A stretch of 45,018 nt of DNA, taken from NCBI GenBank assembly GCA_002339805.1, contig DDKW01000027.1, forward strand, positions 46,746-91,763. The letters are read 5' to 3'. The translations under genes and the position numbers were made by a program. Shown here one piece after another: positions 33,463 through 41,068 of this stretch. The notes beneath the pieces were generated by a model. That model worked only from the letters and a program-made list of their open reading frames with translations, ran no database searches and was not told the origin of the DNA. The DNA comes from Dehalococcoidia bacterium UBA2588 (GTDB lineage: Bacteria; Chloroflexota; Dehalococcoidia; Lucifugimonadales; UBA3495). Every line of letters begins with the position of its first letter. The first letter of the stretch is position 1.

Positions 33463-33961
33463 TTTTACCTCCATGCAGCAAGGAAGTTAAGCATATTCCT
33501 ACCGGTTGTCGGTTAGCAAAACATAATTTTAGTGCACCATCTATGAGTTGATCCATTTTGAATTCGTCATCTATGGTGTAATTGACTATTCCTAGCATGT
33601 CCATGATGGGATTCGTTATTTTCCCCATGGCTACTTGAGAGATGTTGAATTCGCCGGGGCCTCCTCTCATATTTATAAACATAGGGATTGGTGCTCGTGC
33701 AGGAACGCACAAAGTTGCAATCGCATTAACGCTATTGCCAAAACCGCTTGTTTGCATGAACACGGCGGCTTTTTTGCCTACAGCATAACCTCCAACTGCA
33801 ATTCCGATAGCTTCTTCTTCTCGAGTAGCGGGTACTAACTGAAAAAAACTGTCTTTCTCGATAATGCTAGTAACTTTCCCGATAGAGTGATCAGGCACAT
33901 AAGAGATCAGTGACACGTCTGCTTTTTTTAGTGAATCTACGATTGTTTGTTCCCAGCTCAT
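33455..33961 (-). CDS. Thiamine-diphosphate decarboxylase, ComD-like subunit
   Basis: The N-terminal (pyrimidine-binding) half of the split decarboxylase, 168 residues. It has the cofactor-activating glutamate in TREEEAIGIAVGGY, the QTSGFGNSVNAIATL motif and INMRGGPGEFN, closely following ComD of archaeal coenzyme M synthesis and the bacterial sulfopyruvate decarboxylase. Together with the ComE-like subunit it would convert a 3-sulfo- or 3-phospho-pyruvate to the aldehyde and CO2. AGAAAGAAGG lies before the ATG. It follows the PH-like gene by 36 bases in what looks like one transcript. Confidence 0.8.
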   Translation of the reverse strand: MSWEQTIVDSLKKADVSLISYVPDHSIGKVTSIIEKDSFFQLVPATREEEAIGIAVGGYAVGKKAAVFMQTSGFGNSVNAIATLCVPARAPIPMFINMRGGPGEFNISQVAMGKITNPIMDMLGIVNYTIDDEFKMDQLIDGALKLCFANRQPVGICLTSLLHGGKSV

Positions 33962-33997
33962 ATTAACCTTCTTTCGTATTTATTGAATTATTAAGCA

Positions 33998-34408
33998 TTA
34001 GTCTTGAATTTTGCCACTATATGCTTCTCGCGCTTCTTCTAGTTTTTCTACAAACAGTTCTGGGTCCCTAGTTAGTAATACGATTCTGCGACCTCTGTAA
34101 AGATGTATCCTCCATCTGTCTGGTACTTGTAGATGTAACGGGTCTACCCTTTCTATATTTTCGAAAGGAATTATTTTAACTCTGGGTTTGCCGTAGCGGA
34201 TTAAGATACAGTCTTCGTATATTTCAATTTCCCTAGCTCTTGTAAACCATACATATACTGCGACCAATGCTCCTACTATAACTAGTGTTTGCCCACTTTC
34301 ACCTTGTAATAGTCCATATGCTATTACGAACAGTGCGAATATCAGTGTGAAATTCACTGAACCTCGGTATTTATCTGAGTGTATAAACTGTGAGTTTGGT
34401 TGTTTCAT
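33998..34408 (-). CDS. Membrane protein with PH-like (bPH2/DUF304-type) domain
   Basis: A 136-residue protein with two close membrane helices (about 20-36 and 40-55) followed by a basic beta-rich domain: EIEIYEDCILIRYGKPRVKIIPFENIERVDP, then WRIHLYRGRRIVLLTRDPE and a final helix FVEKLEEAREAY. This is the pattern of bacterial PH-like domains. It starts 17 bases after the tRNA-Pro 3' end, with the ribosome site AGGATAAT in that gap, so both may be on one transcript. Function is unknown; family assignment is by pattern. Confidence 0.65.
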   Translation of the reverse strand: MKQPNSQFIHSDKYRGSVNFTLIFALFVIAYGLLQGESGQTLVIVGALVAVYVWFTRAREIEIYEDCILIRYGKPRVKIIPFENIERVDPLHLQVPDRWRIHLYRGRRIVLLTRDPELFVEKLEEAREAYSGKIQD

Positions 34409-34424
34409 ATTATCCTACTTTTAA

Positions 34425-34501
34425 TGGTCGGGGCGGCCAGATTCGAACTGGCGACCCCCTACACCCCATGCAGGTGCGCTACCGGGCTGCGCTACGCCCC
34501 G
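34425..34501 (-). tRNA. tRNA-Pro (anticodon GGG)
   Basis: The cloverleaf is complete: acceptor CGGGGCG/CGCCCCG, D arm GCGC...GCGC with AGCCCGGTA, anticodon arm CCTGC-ATGGGGT-GTAGG (one G-T pair) with anticodon GGG, T arm GCCAG/CTGGC with TTCGAAT, discriminator A and encoded CCA. It reads CCC/CCU codons. The 3' end lies 17 bases before the start of the PH-like gene. Confidence 0.95.
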
Positions 34502-34562
34502 ACAAAACACTATTCTATCAGAAATATATGTATATACGAATTCAATACAATGCTTTCATAAG

Positions 34563-34583
34563 ACACAATGTTATTTATTGTGT
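34563..34583. promoter_or_regulatory. Operator-like inverted repeat before the CoA-transferase gene
   Basis: ACACAAT (34563-34569) and its exact complement ATTGTGT (34577-34583) are separated by seven bases, ending 30 bases before the CoA-transferase start. Size and position suit a dimeric regulator. A TACAAT at about 34545 could be the -10 of its promoter, but no good -35 was found. Confidence 0.4.
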
Positions 34584-34613
34584 ATATTTAGTCACAAATG
34601 AGCAGGTGAATGT

Positions 34614-35885
34614 ATGCCAGGTCCTTTAGAAGGTATATCAGTACTAGAATTTACAGAAGTGATTTCTGGCCCATTGGCGGGGATGATTTTATCTGATTAC
34701 GGAGCATCTGTAATAAAGGTAGAGCCTCCGTGGGGAGATTCTTGGCGCTATATGTACAAGATTTCAGAGTCGGAAAGCAGGCCTTTCATGGCTTATAACC
34801 GCGGCAAAAGGCACATGACATTAAATTTAAAGCACCCTGAAGCAAGGCAGATAACTCAAAAACTTGTGAAGGATTCAGATGTGGTTATTGTAAATTCATC
34901 TCCAAACGTTGCTGAGAGTCTGGGAATTGGTTATGAGCAGTTAGCTAATACAAACCCAAGAATTATTTATTGTGAAAACACTGCTTATGGATCTTATGCA
35001 GGCGATGGGTATGTATCAGGATATGATCTGGTTATTCAGGGTGTTTGTGGTCTTATAGGAACTGAGAGCAGAATTGATGATTCAGGTAGACCAGAGCAAA
35101 TTTGGTCTACTCCTCTTATAGATACTGCATCGGGTATCAATTTGGTCGCATCCATATGTGCAGCATTGTATTACAGAGAGAAGACAGACTTGGGTCAAAA
35201 AATTGAGACTAATTTACTGTCGTGTGCTTTCCAATTGATGGGGATGAGGCTAGTAGAGGTGGAGTCTTTAGATAAGTCTCGAAACTTAGAATTTGTACAA
35301 GATGTAACTAATCTTAGGAAAGCTAAGTTGAGTCATAAAGAGATAAGAGATTTTTATGAGTCCAGACAGGATATAACGCCAGGTAACATATATTACCGTA
35401 CTTTTTTAACCTCTGATGGCGCACTGGCTGTTGCTTGCCTCAATGACCCTCTGAGGGAAAAGTTATTACAAGTATTGGAATTAGAAGACATAAGATTTGA
35501 GATAGGCTACGATCCTAAAGCTCGACGAAGCATGGAATTTGGAGATCGATTGGTAGAATTGGCAGAGTCTAAATTTAATAATCGAAGTACAGATGACTGG
35601 CTTACTATATTGTTTGCAAAAAATATACCTGCTGGACCAATACGTTTTAAAGAAGAATTATTTTCTGATTATAAATTGATAGAAAATGGGTTTCTAATTG
35701 ACGTAAACCACAAAGAACAAGGGAACGTTAGAATGACAGGAGGATTGGCAAGATTTAGTAAAAGTAACCTTGAAATCAAGCATCATTTGGGTGGATTGGG
35801 GGAGCACACTGAGGAAATCTTAGCAGAGTATGGCTTTACTGAGTCACAGAGGATTGAGTTCAGGAATGCTGGACTAATTAAATGA
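34614..35885 (+). CDS. Class III (CaiB/BaiF family) CoA-transferase with Glu at the Asp position
   Basis: Family III CoA-transferases move CoA between organic acids (formyl-CoA:oxalate, carnitine, bile acids). The 423-residue protein has the N-terminal PLEGISVLEFTEVISGPLAGMILSDYGASVIKVEPP and the LGHTNPRIIY-type segment (ANTNPRIIYCEN). The catalytic Asp of the GQ-x-V-D-V-S-L motif appears to be Glu in GQKIETNLLS. A Glu could still form the acyl intermediate, but family conservation of Asp is strong. GCAGGTGAATGT precedes the ATG. It has a perfect terminator downstream. The substrate is unknown. Confidence 0.87.
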   Translation: MPGPLEGISVLEFTEVISGPLAGMILSDYGASVIKVEPPWGDSWRYMYKISESESRPFMAYNRGKRHMTLNLKHPEARQITQKLVKDSDVVIVNSSPNVAESLGIGYEQLANTNPRIIYCENTAYGSYAGDGYVSGYDLVIQGVCGLIGTESRIDDSGRPEQIWSTPLIDTASGINLVASICAALYYREKTDLGQKIETNLLSCAFQLMGMRLVEVESLDKSRNLEFVQDVTNLRKAKLSHKEIRDFYESRQDITPGNIYYRTFLTSDGALAVACLNDPLREKLLQVLELEDIRFEIGYDPKARRSMEFGDRLVELAESKFNNRSTDDWLTILFAKNIPAGPIRFKEELFSDYKLIENGFLIDVNHKEQGNVRMTGGLARFSKSNLEIKHHLGGLGEHTEEILAEYGFTESQRIEFRNAGLIK

Positions 35886-35914
35886 AAAGGAGCTACTTAT
35901 TTGTAGCTCCTTTT
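35885..35914. terminator. Bidirectional terminator after the CoA-transferase
   Basis: A 12-bp perfect stem (AAAAGGAGCTAC at 35885-35896 with GTAGCTCCTTTT at 35903-35914) and 6-base loop, with A/T-rich flanks. It separates the CoA-transferase from the convergent flavin monooxygenase gene. Confidence 0.85.
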
Positions 35915-35924
35915 CTAAAACAAT

Positions 35925-37070
35925 CTAGAAGTTTTTGACCGCAGGGATTACTTTTTCGCCTATCAGTTCAATAGATCTCATTACGTCATTATGTGCCATG
36001 TCGCCTTCATTTCCATATATCAGTATATATCCAGGGTCTAGTTCTTTTTTGATATGTCTCAATTTCTCGATCACTGTTTCTGGTGTGCCAACGACTATGT
36101 TATAGGCATTTTGTAATTCTTCGTAGCTCATTCTCTTGCCCATCGTGCCTGTACCTATCACTGGTCTGGACATTTTTATTTTGAGAGCTTCACGAGACTG
36201 GTACCCTGGAGGATCATTAAACTCGGCTGGGCCTCGGTTTCTGTGAGCTTCTGTCCATAGATATTTTCTTCCTACTTCTTGAGCTTTTTCTTCTGTGTCT
36301 GCAACAAATACTTTCATGAGGTAACCAAAATGTTCTGGACCAGGGGTATAACCTATTTTATTTGCAGTTTCAAAATAGATATCTTTGAGCTGTTTTGTAA
36401 GATCTAATAATGAACCTAGGTTCATGTAAGGATATTGTCTTTCAGCTGCCCAAATAACACTTTCAGGGCTACCTGTTCCAGGAAACCACACTTGAGGGTG
36501 AGGATCTCGTTGTATAGGGACAACCCATGGATTCACCATCCTGTGAGGCCAATATCTTCCTTCCCATCTGAAAGGCCCAGGAGTTGTCCAGCATTTGACA
36601 ATTAAGTCATGAGCTTCTTCAAATCTGGCACGGTTTTCTGTAGGACTTATTCCAGCATGTAGCGTTTCTACTGCTGTGCCACGTACAAAGCCTGAAATTA
36701 TTCGCCCTCCAGAAATGCAATCTAACATAGCTATTTCTTCCGCCATTTTTACGGGATCTTGTACTGCTATCACATTACCTAACATAGCTATTTTTACGTT
36801 TTTGGTGACTTTGGCAATACAAGCGGCGTCTATATTTACCGATGGTTTCATGCACCAGTATGAACTGTGATGTTCGTTTGACATAATACCGTCAAAACCC
36901 ACTTGATCCGCCAAAGCATATTGGTCGTGGTAATTTGAATACAATTCATGAGCCTTTATGGGATCGAACATAGTGTTAGGGAAGTGCATTCGTCCCGATT
37001 CGTATCCTTCGATATCATCTTCAGTGACGTGCCCATAAGGTTGCTCAGAAAACCAGAAAACTTCTGTCAT
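35925..37070 (-). CDS. Luciferase-like (LLM class) flavin-dependent monooxygenase
   Basis: A 381-residue TIM-barrel protein of the bacterial luciferase family that uses FMNH2 or F420H2. Visible family segments are MTEVFWFSEQPYGHVTEDD at the start, SNEHHSS (active-site His/Ser loop), AMLDCISGGRIISGFVRGTAVE and the C-terminal VVGTPETVIEKLRHI with GNEGDMAHNDVMRSIEL. Members cleave or oxygenate diverse organic molecules, and this class is greatly expanded in SAR202-type bacteria. GGAGGA precedes the ATG. It follows an alpha/beta hydrolase by 25 bases, an oxidise-then-hydrolyse arrangement. The substrate is unknown. Confidence 0.87.
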   Translation of the reverse strand: MTEVFWFSEQPYGHVTEDDIEGYESGRMHFPNTMFDPIKAHELYSNYHDQYALADQVGFDGIMSNEHHSSYWCMKPSVNIDAACIAKVTKNVKIAMLGNVIAVQDPVKMAEEIAMLDCISGGRIISGFVRGTAVETLHAGISPTENRARFEEAHDLIVKCWTTPGPFRWEGRYWPHRMVNPWVVPIQRDPHPQVWFPGTGSPESVIWAAERQYPYMNLGSLLDLTKQLKDIYFETANKIGYTPGPEHFGYLMKVFVADTEEKAQEVGRKYLWTEAHRNRGPAEFNDPPGYQSREALKIKMSRPVIGTGTMGKRMSYEELQNAYNIVVGTPETVIEKLRHIKKELDPGYILIYGNEGDMAHNDVMRSIELIGEKVIPAVKNF

Positions 37071-37095
37071 ACTATCCTCCTATTATCTTTCGTAC

Positions 37096-37887
37096 TTAAT
37101 TGCTTAAGAATTTATTAACGACTGCCATAAATTCATTTGGTTTTTCAATTGCAGGGGAATGACCGCAGTTTGAGATTATTTCCAGAGTGGAGTCAGCAAT
37201 ACTTGCTTGAAATAACGATCCACATTCTACTGGAATTATAGCATCATTCTCTCCCCATATTATTAATGTTGGGGTGGTTATTTTTTTTAGATAAAATGGT
37301 AGGCTCCAGTTATGAAGATATGGTCTCCAGCATAGTCTTGAGGCCATTTCTCTGTTGCTATGCTCTGTGAATACTTCGTCTTGGGTTAACTCTCTAGTGT
37401 AGGCTTCATAGTTTTCCACCTGAGAAGGGTTATAGAATCGCTGCTCCAGTCTTGTTTGGGCGGAACACATGAATATTTCTGATATTTCTCCTTTTTCGGG
37501 CTTAATGCCGGCTGCGTCAATAAGAATTAGAGATTGTATGCTTGAATCATCCATTGAAGCCATTTCTGATGATATCCAACCTCCCATAGAAGACCCCATC
37601 AAAATGTAATCGCTAAGACCTAGCGCATTTACTAATTGGAGATTGAAATGAGCCATATCTGTTATTGTATATATCCAGTCAGGTCTCTCTGTTCCATTGA
37701 ACCCTGCTTGAGACGGAACATAGACAGTGTATTCTTTGGAAAGTTCTTCATGATACTTTTGCCAGCCTGAATTTCCACCAGCTCCATGGAGAAATAATAA
37801 AGATGTATCTCCAGTACCTCCAACAAAATATTCCACAGTTGTACCAAGCACTGTTATTTCTTTTCTTGAAGCAGTTGATGAGACCAT
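37096..37887 (-). CDS. Alpha/beta hydrolase (second paralogue), operon partner of a flavin monooxygenase
   Basis: A 263-residue hydrolase with oxyanion motif LHGAGGNSGW, nucleophile Ser100 in GSSMGG, Asp215 in WGENDAIIP and His243 in CGHSPAIEK. It resembles the protein at 21142-21966 along its length, including the D.AGIKP and NRExAxRLCWxPY blocks. Longer frames begin with TTG/GTG near 37914, but ATG at 37887 has GAGAGGG upstream and matches the paralogue's start. It precedes the luciferase-like gene on one transcript, so it may hydrolyse an ester or ketone product made by that enzyme. Confidence 0.86.
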   Translation of the reverse strand: MVSSTASRKEITVLGTTVEYFVGGTGDTSLLFLHGAGGNSGWQKYHEELSKEYTVYVPSQAGFNGTERPDWIYTITDMAHFNLQLVNALGLSDYILMGSSMGGWISSEMASMDDSSIQSLILIDAAGIKPEKGEISEIFMCSAQTRLEQRFYNPSQVENYEAYTRELTQDEVFTEHSNREMASRLCWRPYLHNWSLPFYLKKITTPTLIIWGENDAIIPVECGSLFQASIADSTLEIISNCGHSPAIEKPNEFMAVVNKFLSN

Positions 37888-38002
37888 AGTAATAACCCTC
37901 TCTATTAACACCAAAATTGCACAAATTCCCTATGGGATTTGTATTATGAACTGTAAATAGAATTTTATACAAGTGGTGTATAATGTCAAATGTTTCGTAT
38001 CT

Positions 38003-38076
38003 TGGGGATTCGTCTAATGGTAGGACATCTGATTCTGGTTCAGGTAGTGCGGGTTCGACTCCTGCATCCCCAGCCA
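38003..38076 (+). tRNA. tRNA-Gln (anticodon CTG)
   Basis: The cloverleaf is complete: acceptor TGGGGAT/ATCCCCA, D arm with AATGGTA, anticodon arm TCTGA-TTCTGGT-TCAGG (one T-G pair) with anticodon CTG, T arm with GGTTCGACT, discriminator G and encoded CCA. A TATAAT at 37979-37984 is placed as its -10, without a good -35. A flavin monooxygenase gene begins 37 bases after the 3' end, on the same strand. Confidence 0.95.
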
Positions 38077-38112
38077 TCAATTTGATTTTATTAAATTACG
38101 AGAGGTTTCCAT

Positions 38113-38973
38113 ATGCAAGTAGGAGTGGTTTTTCCGCAAACTGAAATCGGATCAGATCCAGGTGCAGTAAGAGAATTCGCGCAAGCTGCGGAAGGCTTAG
38201 GATATAAACACATTTTGGCTTTTGATCATGTTCTTGGGGCAGACGCTTCAGCTAGACAAGAATGGAACAAACCTTACAGCAGTGATGATATGTTTCATGA
38301 ATTATTTGTTTTGTTTGGATACTTGGCTGGATGTACTGAAACTATTGAAATGGTGTCGGGTATTCTTATATTGCCTCAAAGGCAAACCGCGTTGGTTGCT
38401 AAGCAGGCAGCTGCAGTGGATGTTTTAACAGAAGGAAAATTTAGACTAGGCATAGGAATTGGCTGGAATGATGTGGAATACGAAGCACTGGGAGAGAATT
38501 TTGCCAACCGAGGAAAACGAAGTGAAGAGCAAATAGAATTATTGCGTGAACTCTGGACAAAACCGATAGTAGATTATCATGGTGATTATCACGATATAAC
38601 ATCAGCTGGGATTAATCCTTTGCCTATCCAACGGCCTATTCCGATTTGGCTAGGAGGCGGAGCAGATCGTGTTATTAATAGGATAGCCCGTTTGGGAGAT
38701 GGTTGGATTCCTCAATTCCAGCCTGATGATAACGGTAGAGCCCAATTAGATAAATTGTGGTCGGCAATGGATGAAATTGGACGAGATAGGAAAGAAATAG
38801 GGATTGAAGGTCGGATTGCTCTGAATCAAGGTGGTATTGAGGATTGGAGCAAGTTGGTTACTGATTGGGATGAAATGGGAGCAAGTCATCTATCTGTTAA
38901 TACCATGAAAGTTGGACTCAAGGGCCCTGATGCACATATAAAAGCTATAGAAGAATTTAGGGATTGTTTGTAG
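38113..38973 (+). CDS. LLM class oxidoreductase, probable F420-dependent (TIGR03619 type)
   Basis: A 286-residue luciferase-fold protein. It starts MQVGVVFPQTEIGSDPGAV, has YKHILAFDHVLGAD early, GILILPQRQTALVAKQAAAVDVLTEGKFRLGIGIGWNDVEYEALG in the middle (the standard flavin/F420 pocket segment) and ends with GASHLSVNTM. This is the layout of actinobacterial and Chloroflexota F420-dependent enzymes, shorter than the 381-residue member at 35925-37070. AGAGG precedes the ATG. It lies just after tRNA-Gln, and its end forms a 9-bp inverted repeat with the following intergene. The substrate is unknown. Confidence 0.87.
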   Translation: MQVGVVFPQTEIGSDPGAVREFAQAAEGLGYKHILAFDHVLGADASARQEWNKPYSSDDMFHELFVLFGYLAGCTETIEMVSGILILPQRQTALVAKQAAAVDVLTEGKFRLGIGIGWNDVEYEALGENFANRGKRSEEQIELLRELWTKPIVDYHGDYHDITSAGINPLPIQRPIPIWLGGGADRVINRIARLGDGWIPQFQPDDNGRAQLDKLWSAMDEIGRDRKEIGIEGRIALNQGGIEDWSKLVTDWDEMGASHLSVNTMKVGLKGPDAHIKAIEEFRDCL

Positions 38974-38989
38974 TACGTTGTCCCTAAAT
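38955..38989. terminator. Possible hairpin at the monooxygenase/coaBC convergence
   Basis: ATTTAGGGA (38955-38963) is exactly complementary to TCCCTAAAT (38981-38989), with a 17-base loop. It spans the ends of both convergent genes. There is no T run, so it is only a possible terminator. Confidence 0.4.
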
Positions 38990-40180
38990 CAGTAATTGGT
39001 GTAGTGAGTCTAAGATTTTGTTACTCACATCATATTTAGAAGCGAGTTCTATGGTTTGTACATTTAGGTTTTTATCGATTATAGAGACTTGATTCTGGTC
39101 AGATCCAAACCCAGATCCTGGTAACGTTACGTCATTAGCAACAATCAGGTTTAGATTTTTACTCTTGATTTTGTTTTTAGCGTTATCGATTAGATTATCA
39201 GTCTCTGCAGCAAACCCAACTTTAATAACATCTTCATTTTCGATACTCTTCAATATGTCATTGGTAGGCGATAACTCGATACTCATACTATCCGGGCTTT
39301 TCTTGATTTTTGTGCTTGCAGAGGTAGTTGGTTTGTAATCTGCCACTGCTGCAGCCATTATAATTGCATCGGCTCCTTTAATCGCTTGTTGTACCGATGC
39401 TAGCATGTCGTCTGCAGTTTTAACTTCAAGTAATGATGTCCCCATAGGAGGGTCTATTGAAACAGGAGCGGATATTAGCGTCACTTCTGCTCCTCGATCT
39501 CTGGCTGCTTCAGCTAAAGCATACCCCATTTTGCCTGAGGACAAATTCGTTAATATTCTTACAGGATCCACGGGTTCTTGAGTCCCGCCTGCTGTGATGA
39601 TAATTTTCTTACCTTTAAAATCTCCTCTGGATTGACCAATAACGAGTTTTATTTTTTCCAAGGCGTCTTCTGGTTCAGACAATCTGCCTAAACCCGATGC
39701 TCCGGATGCTAGAGAACCTTCTTCAGGGCCTAATATGGATATTCCTTTATATTTCAAATTGGTCAAATTGGACTGCGTAGATTCATTCAGGTACATATTA
39801 GTTTCCATTGCTGGAGCTACTATGGTAGGAGCTGTAGTAGATAAAATAGTTGTACCAAGAGGATTATCGCATATTCCAAGGGCAAGTTTGGCTATCGAAT
39901 TTGCTGTAGCGGGATAAACTATTACTAGGTCAGCATGTTTTGCCAAATATACGTGATTGACACTGTATTCTGAATGAGGATCAAATGAGTCAGTGACCAC
40001 ATGATTCTGGGTGATAGCCCTAAAAGATAAAGGGGTAACAAATTCAGATCCACCGTCAGTAAGAATTATATTGACGTTTGCTCCAGATTGAGTGAGTCTA
40101 CTAGCGAGTGTAAGTGATTTGTATGCAGATATACTTCCTGTTACTCCCAACACTATGTTCAAGTCGGATAAAATGGTCAT
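38984..40180 (-). CDS. coaBC: CoaBC, phosphopantothenoylcysteine synthetase/decarboxylase
   Basis: Bifunctional enzyme of CoA synthesis (4'-phosphopantothenate plus cysteine, then decarboxylation). The N-terminal flavin decarboxylase domain (about 1-180) has ILGVTGSISAYKSL-type sequence and the active-site His in NHVYLAKHADL; the C-terminal synthetase (about 190-398) has the TAGGTQEPVDPVRILTNLSSGKMG motif and AAAVADYKP. The cysteine of the usual LACG-G motif is Ser here (SLASGASGLGRL), as in some other bacteria. ATG at 40180 has AGGA eight bases upstream; the longer frame at 40201 overlaps coaX and has none. Confidence 0.93.
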   Translation of the reverse strand: MTILSDLNIVLGVTGSISAYKSLTLASRLTQSGANVNIILTDGGSEFVTPLSFRAITQNHVVTDSFDPHSEYSVNHVYLAKHADLVIVYPATANSIAKLALGICDNPLGTTILSTTAPTIVAPAMETNMYLNESTQSNLTNLKYKGISILGPEEGSLASGASGLGRLSEPEDALEKIKLVIGQSRGDFKGKKIIITAGGTQEPVDPVRILTNLSSGKMGYALAEAARDRGAEVTLISAPVSIDPPMGTSLLEVKTADDMLASVQQAIKGADAIIMAAAVADYKPTTSASTKIKKSPDSMSIELSPTNDILKSIENEDVIKVGFAAETDNLIDNAKNKIKSKNLNLIVANDVTLPGSGFGSDQNQVSIIDKNLNVQTIELASKYDVSNKILDSLHQLLI

Positions 40181-40184
40181 ATCT

Positions 40185-40967
40185 TTAGTCCTTTTTGTCA
40201 TCTGGGCGATTGATTGCGTATAGCATATTGAGCCCTAGTAGAGTTAAGTCTAAATTAATGTCATCAAAGATATTAGTATGTTTCGCAATGATTGGAGCCA
40301 AACCGCCTGTCCCAATTACTTTTGCGTTTTCCCCTAACTCATTCTTGAATCTGGAAACCAGACCAGTTACTAAGTCGGTATACCCAAATACAAGGCCCGA
40401 TTGTAAAGCAGCAGTTGTGTTTTTACCGATAGGATTATCTGGAGCAACTAATTCTACCCTGCGGAGCTGCGATGTGTTCAGGAACAATGCTTCGGCAGAA
40501 ATATTTACCCCGGGGACTATTGCTCCTCCGACATATTCTCTCTTGTTAGAGATCGCGTCAAACACAGTGGCAGTACCAAAATCGACAATGATTAAAGGTG
40601 CTCCGTAAAGTTCGACTCCTGCAACGGCATCTACGATTCTATCCGAACCAACGTCCCTAGGACTGTCATATAAGATTGGAAGCCCGGTTTTTATGCCTGA
40701 AGTAATAGTAAATTGTTCTGTATCGAAAAAATTGTTAGATACTACTTGGAATGTTGCCGTAAGAGGAGGGACGACACTGCAAGTACAGATTGCAGTTATT
40801 TGAGATGGTTCTATTCCTTTAAGTCTTAGCAGATTGGTCAGTAATAAACCATATTCATCAGGCAATTTATTAGAGTCTGATGCAGTACGCATGGTAGTTA
40901 CTAACTTCGTCCCATCAAAGACTCCGATAGTTACCATTGTGTTTCCTATGTCAATTGCCAATAACAT
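40185..40967 (-). CDS. coaX: Type III pantothenate kinase
   Basis: CoaX phosphorylates pantothenate in the first step of CoA synthesis and needs a monovalent cation. The 260-residue protein shows the ASKHA fold with LLAIDIGNTMVTIGVFDG (phosphate 1), VGSDRIVDAVAG (catalytic Asp region) and IVDFGTATVFDAIS (phosphate 2), followed by GGAIVPGV. It immediately precedes coaBC (four bases between the coaX stop and the coaBC start), so two successive CoA steps are in one operon. A TATAAT on the minus strand at 40991-40996 may be its -10. Confidence 0.95.
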   Translation of the reverse strand: MLLAIDIGNTMVTIGVFDGTKLVTTMRTASDSNKLPDEYGLLLTNLLRLKGIEPSQITAICTCSVVPPLTATFQVVSNNFFDTEQFTITSGIKTGLPILYDSPRDVGSDRIVDAVAGVELYGAPLIIVDFGTATVFDAISNKREYVGGAIVPGVNISAEALFLNTSQLRRVELVAPDNPIGKNTTAALQSGLVFGYTDLVTGLVSRFKNELGENAKVIGTGGLAPIIAKHTNIFDDINLDLTLLGLNMLYAINRPDDKKD

Positions 40968-41012
40968 CTACAAATACCATCATAAGCACAATTATACTCG
41001 TGGCTGTAAAAT

Positions 41013-41041
41013 TTGGAAAATTATTATGATTGAAGTAATAT
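41013..41041 (+). promoter_or_regulatory. Candidate promoter of the enolase-superfamily gene
   Basis: TTGGAA (41013-41018), 17 bases, then TAATAT (41036-41041), 27 bases ahead of the start codon. Four of six matches in each box. Confidence 0.35.
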
Positions 41042-41068
41042 TCCGCTATAAATGCGAGGAAGATTCTT

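Noticed and set aside
34390..34629. Plus-strand frame of 79 codons across tRNA-Pro
   Set aside because: It reads the complement of tRNA-Pro, has no ribosome site and overlaps the start of the CoA-transferase.
37748..38080. Minus-strand frame of 110 codons containing GDAGVEPALPEPESD
   Set aside because: The N-terminal part is the reverse translation of the tRNA-Gln gene, and the rest overlaps the alpha/beta hydrolase in another frame. This is a familiar false gene.
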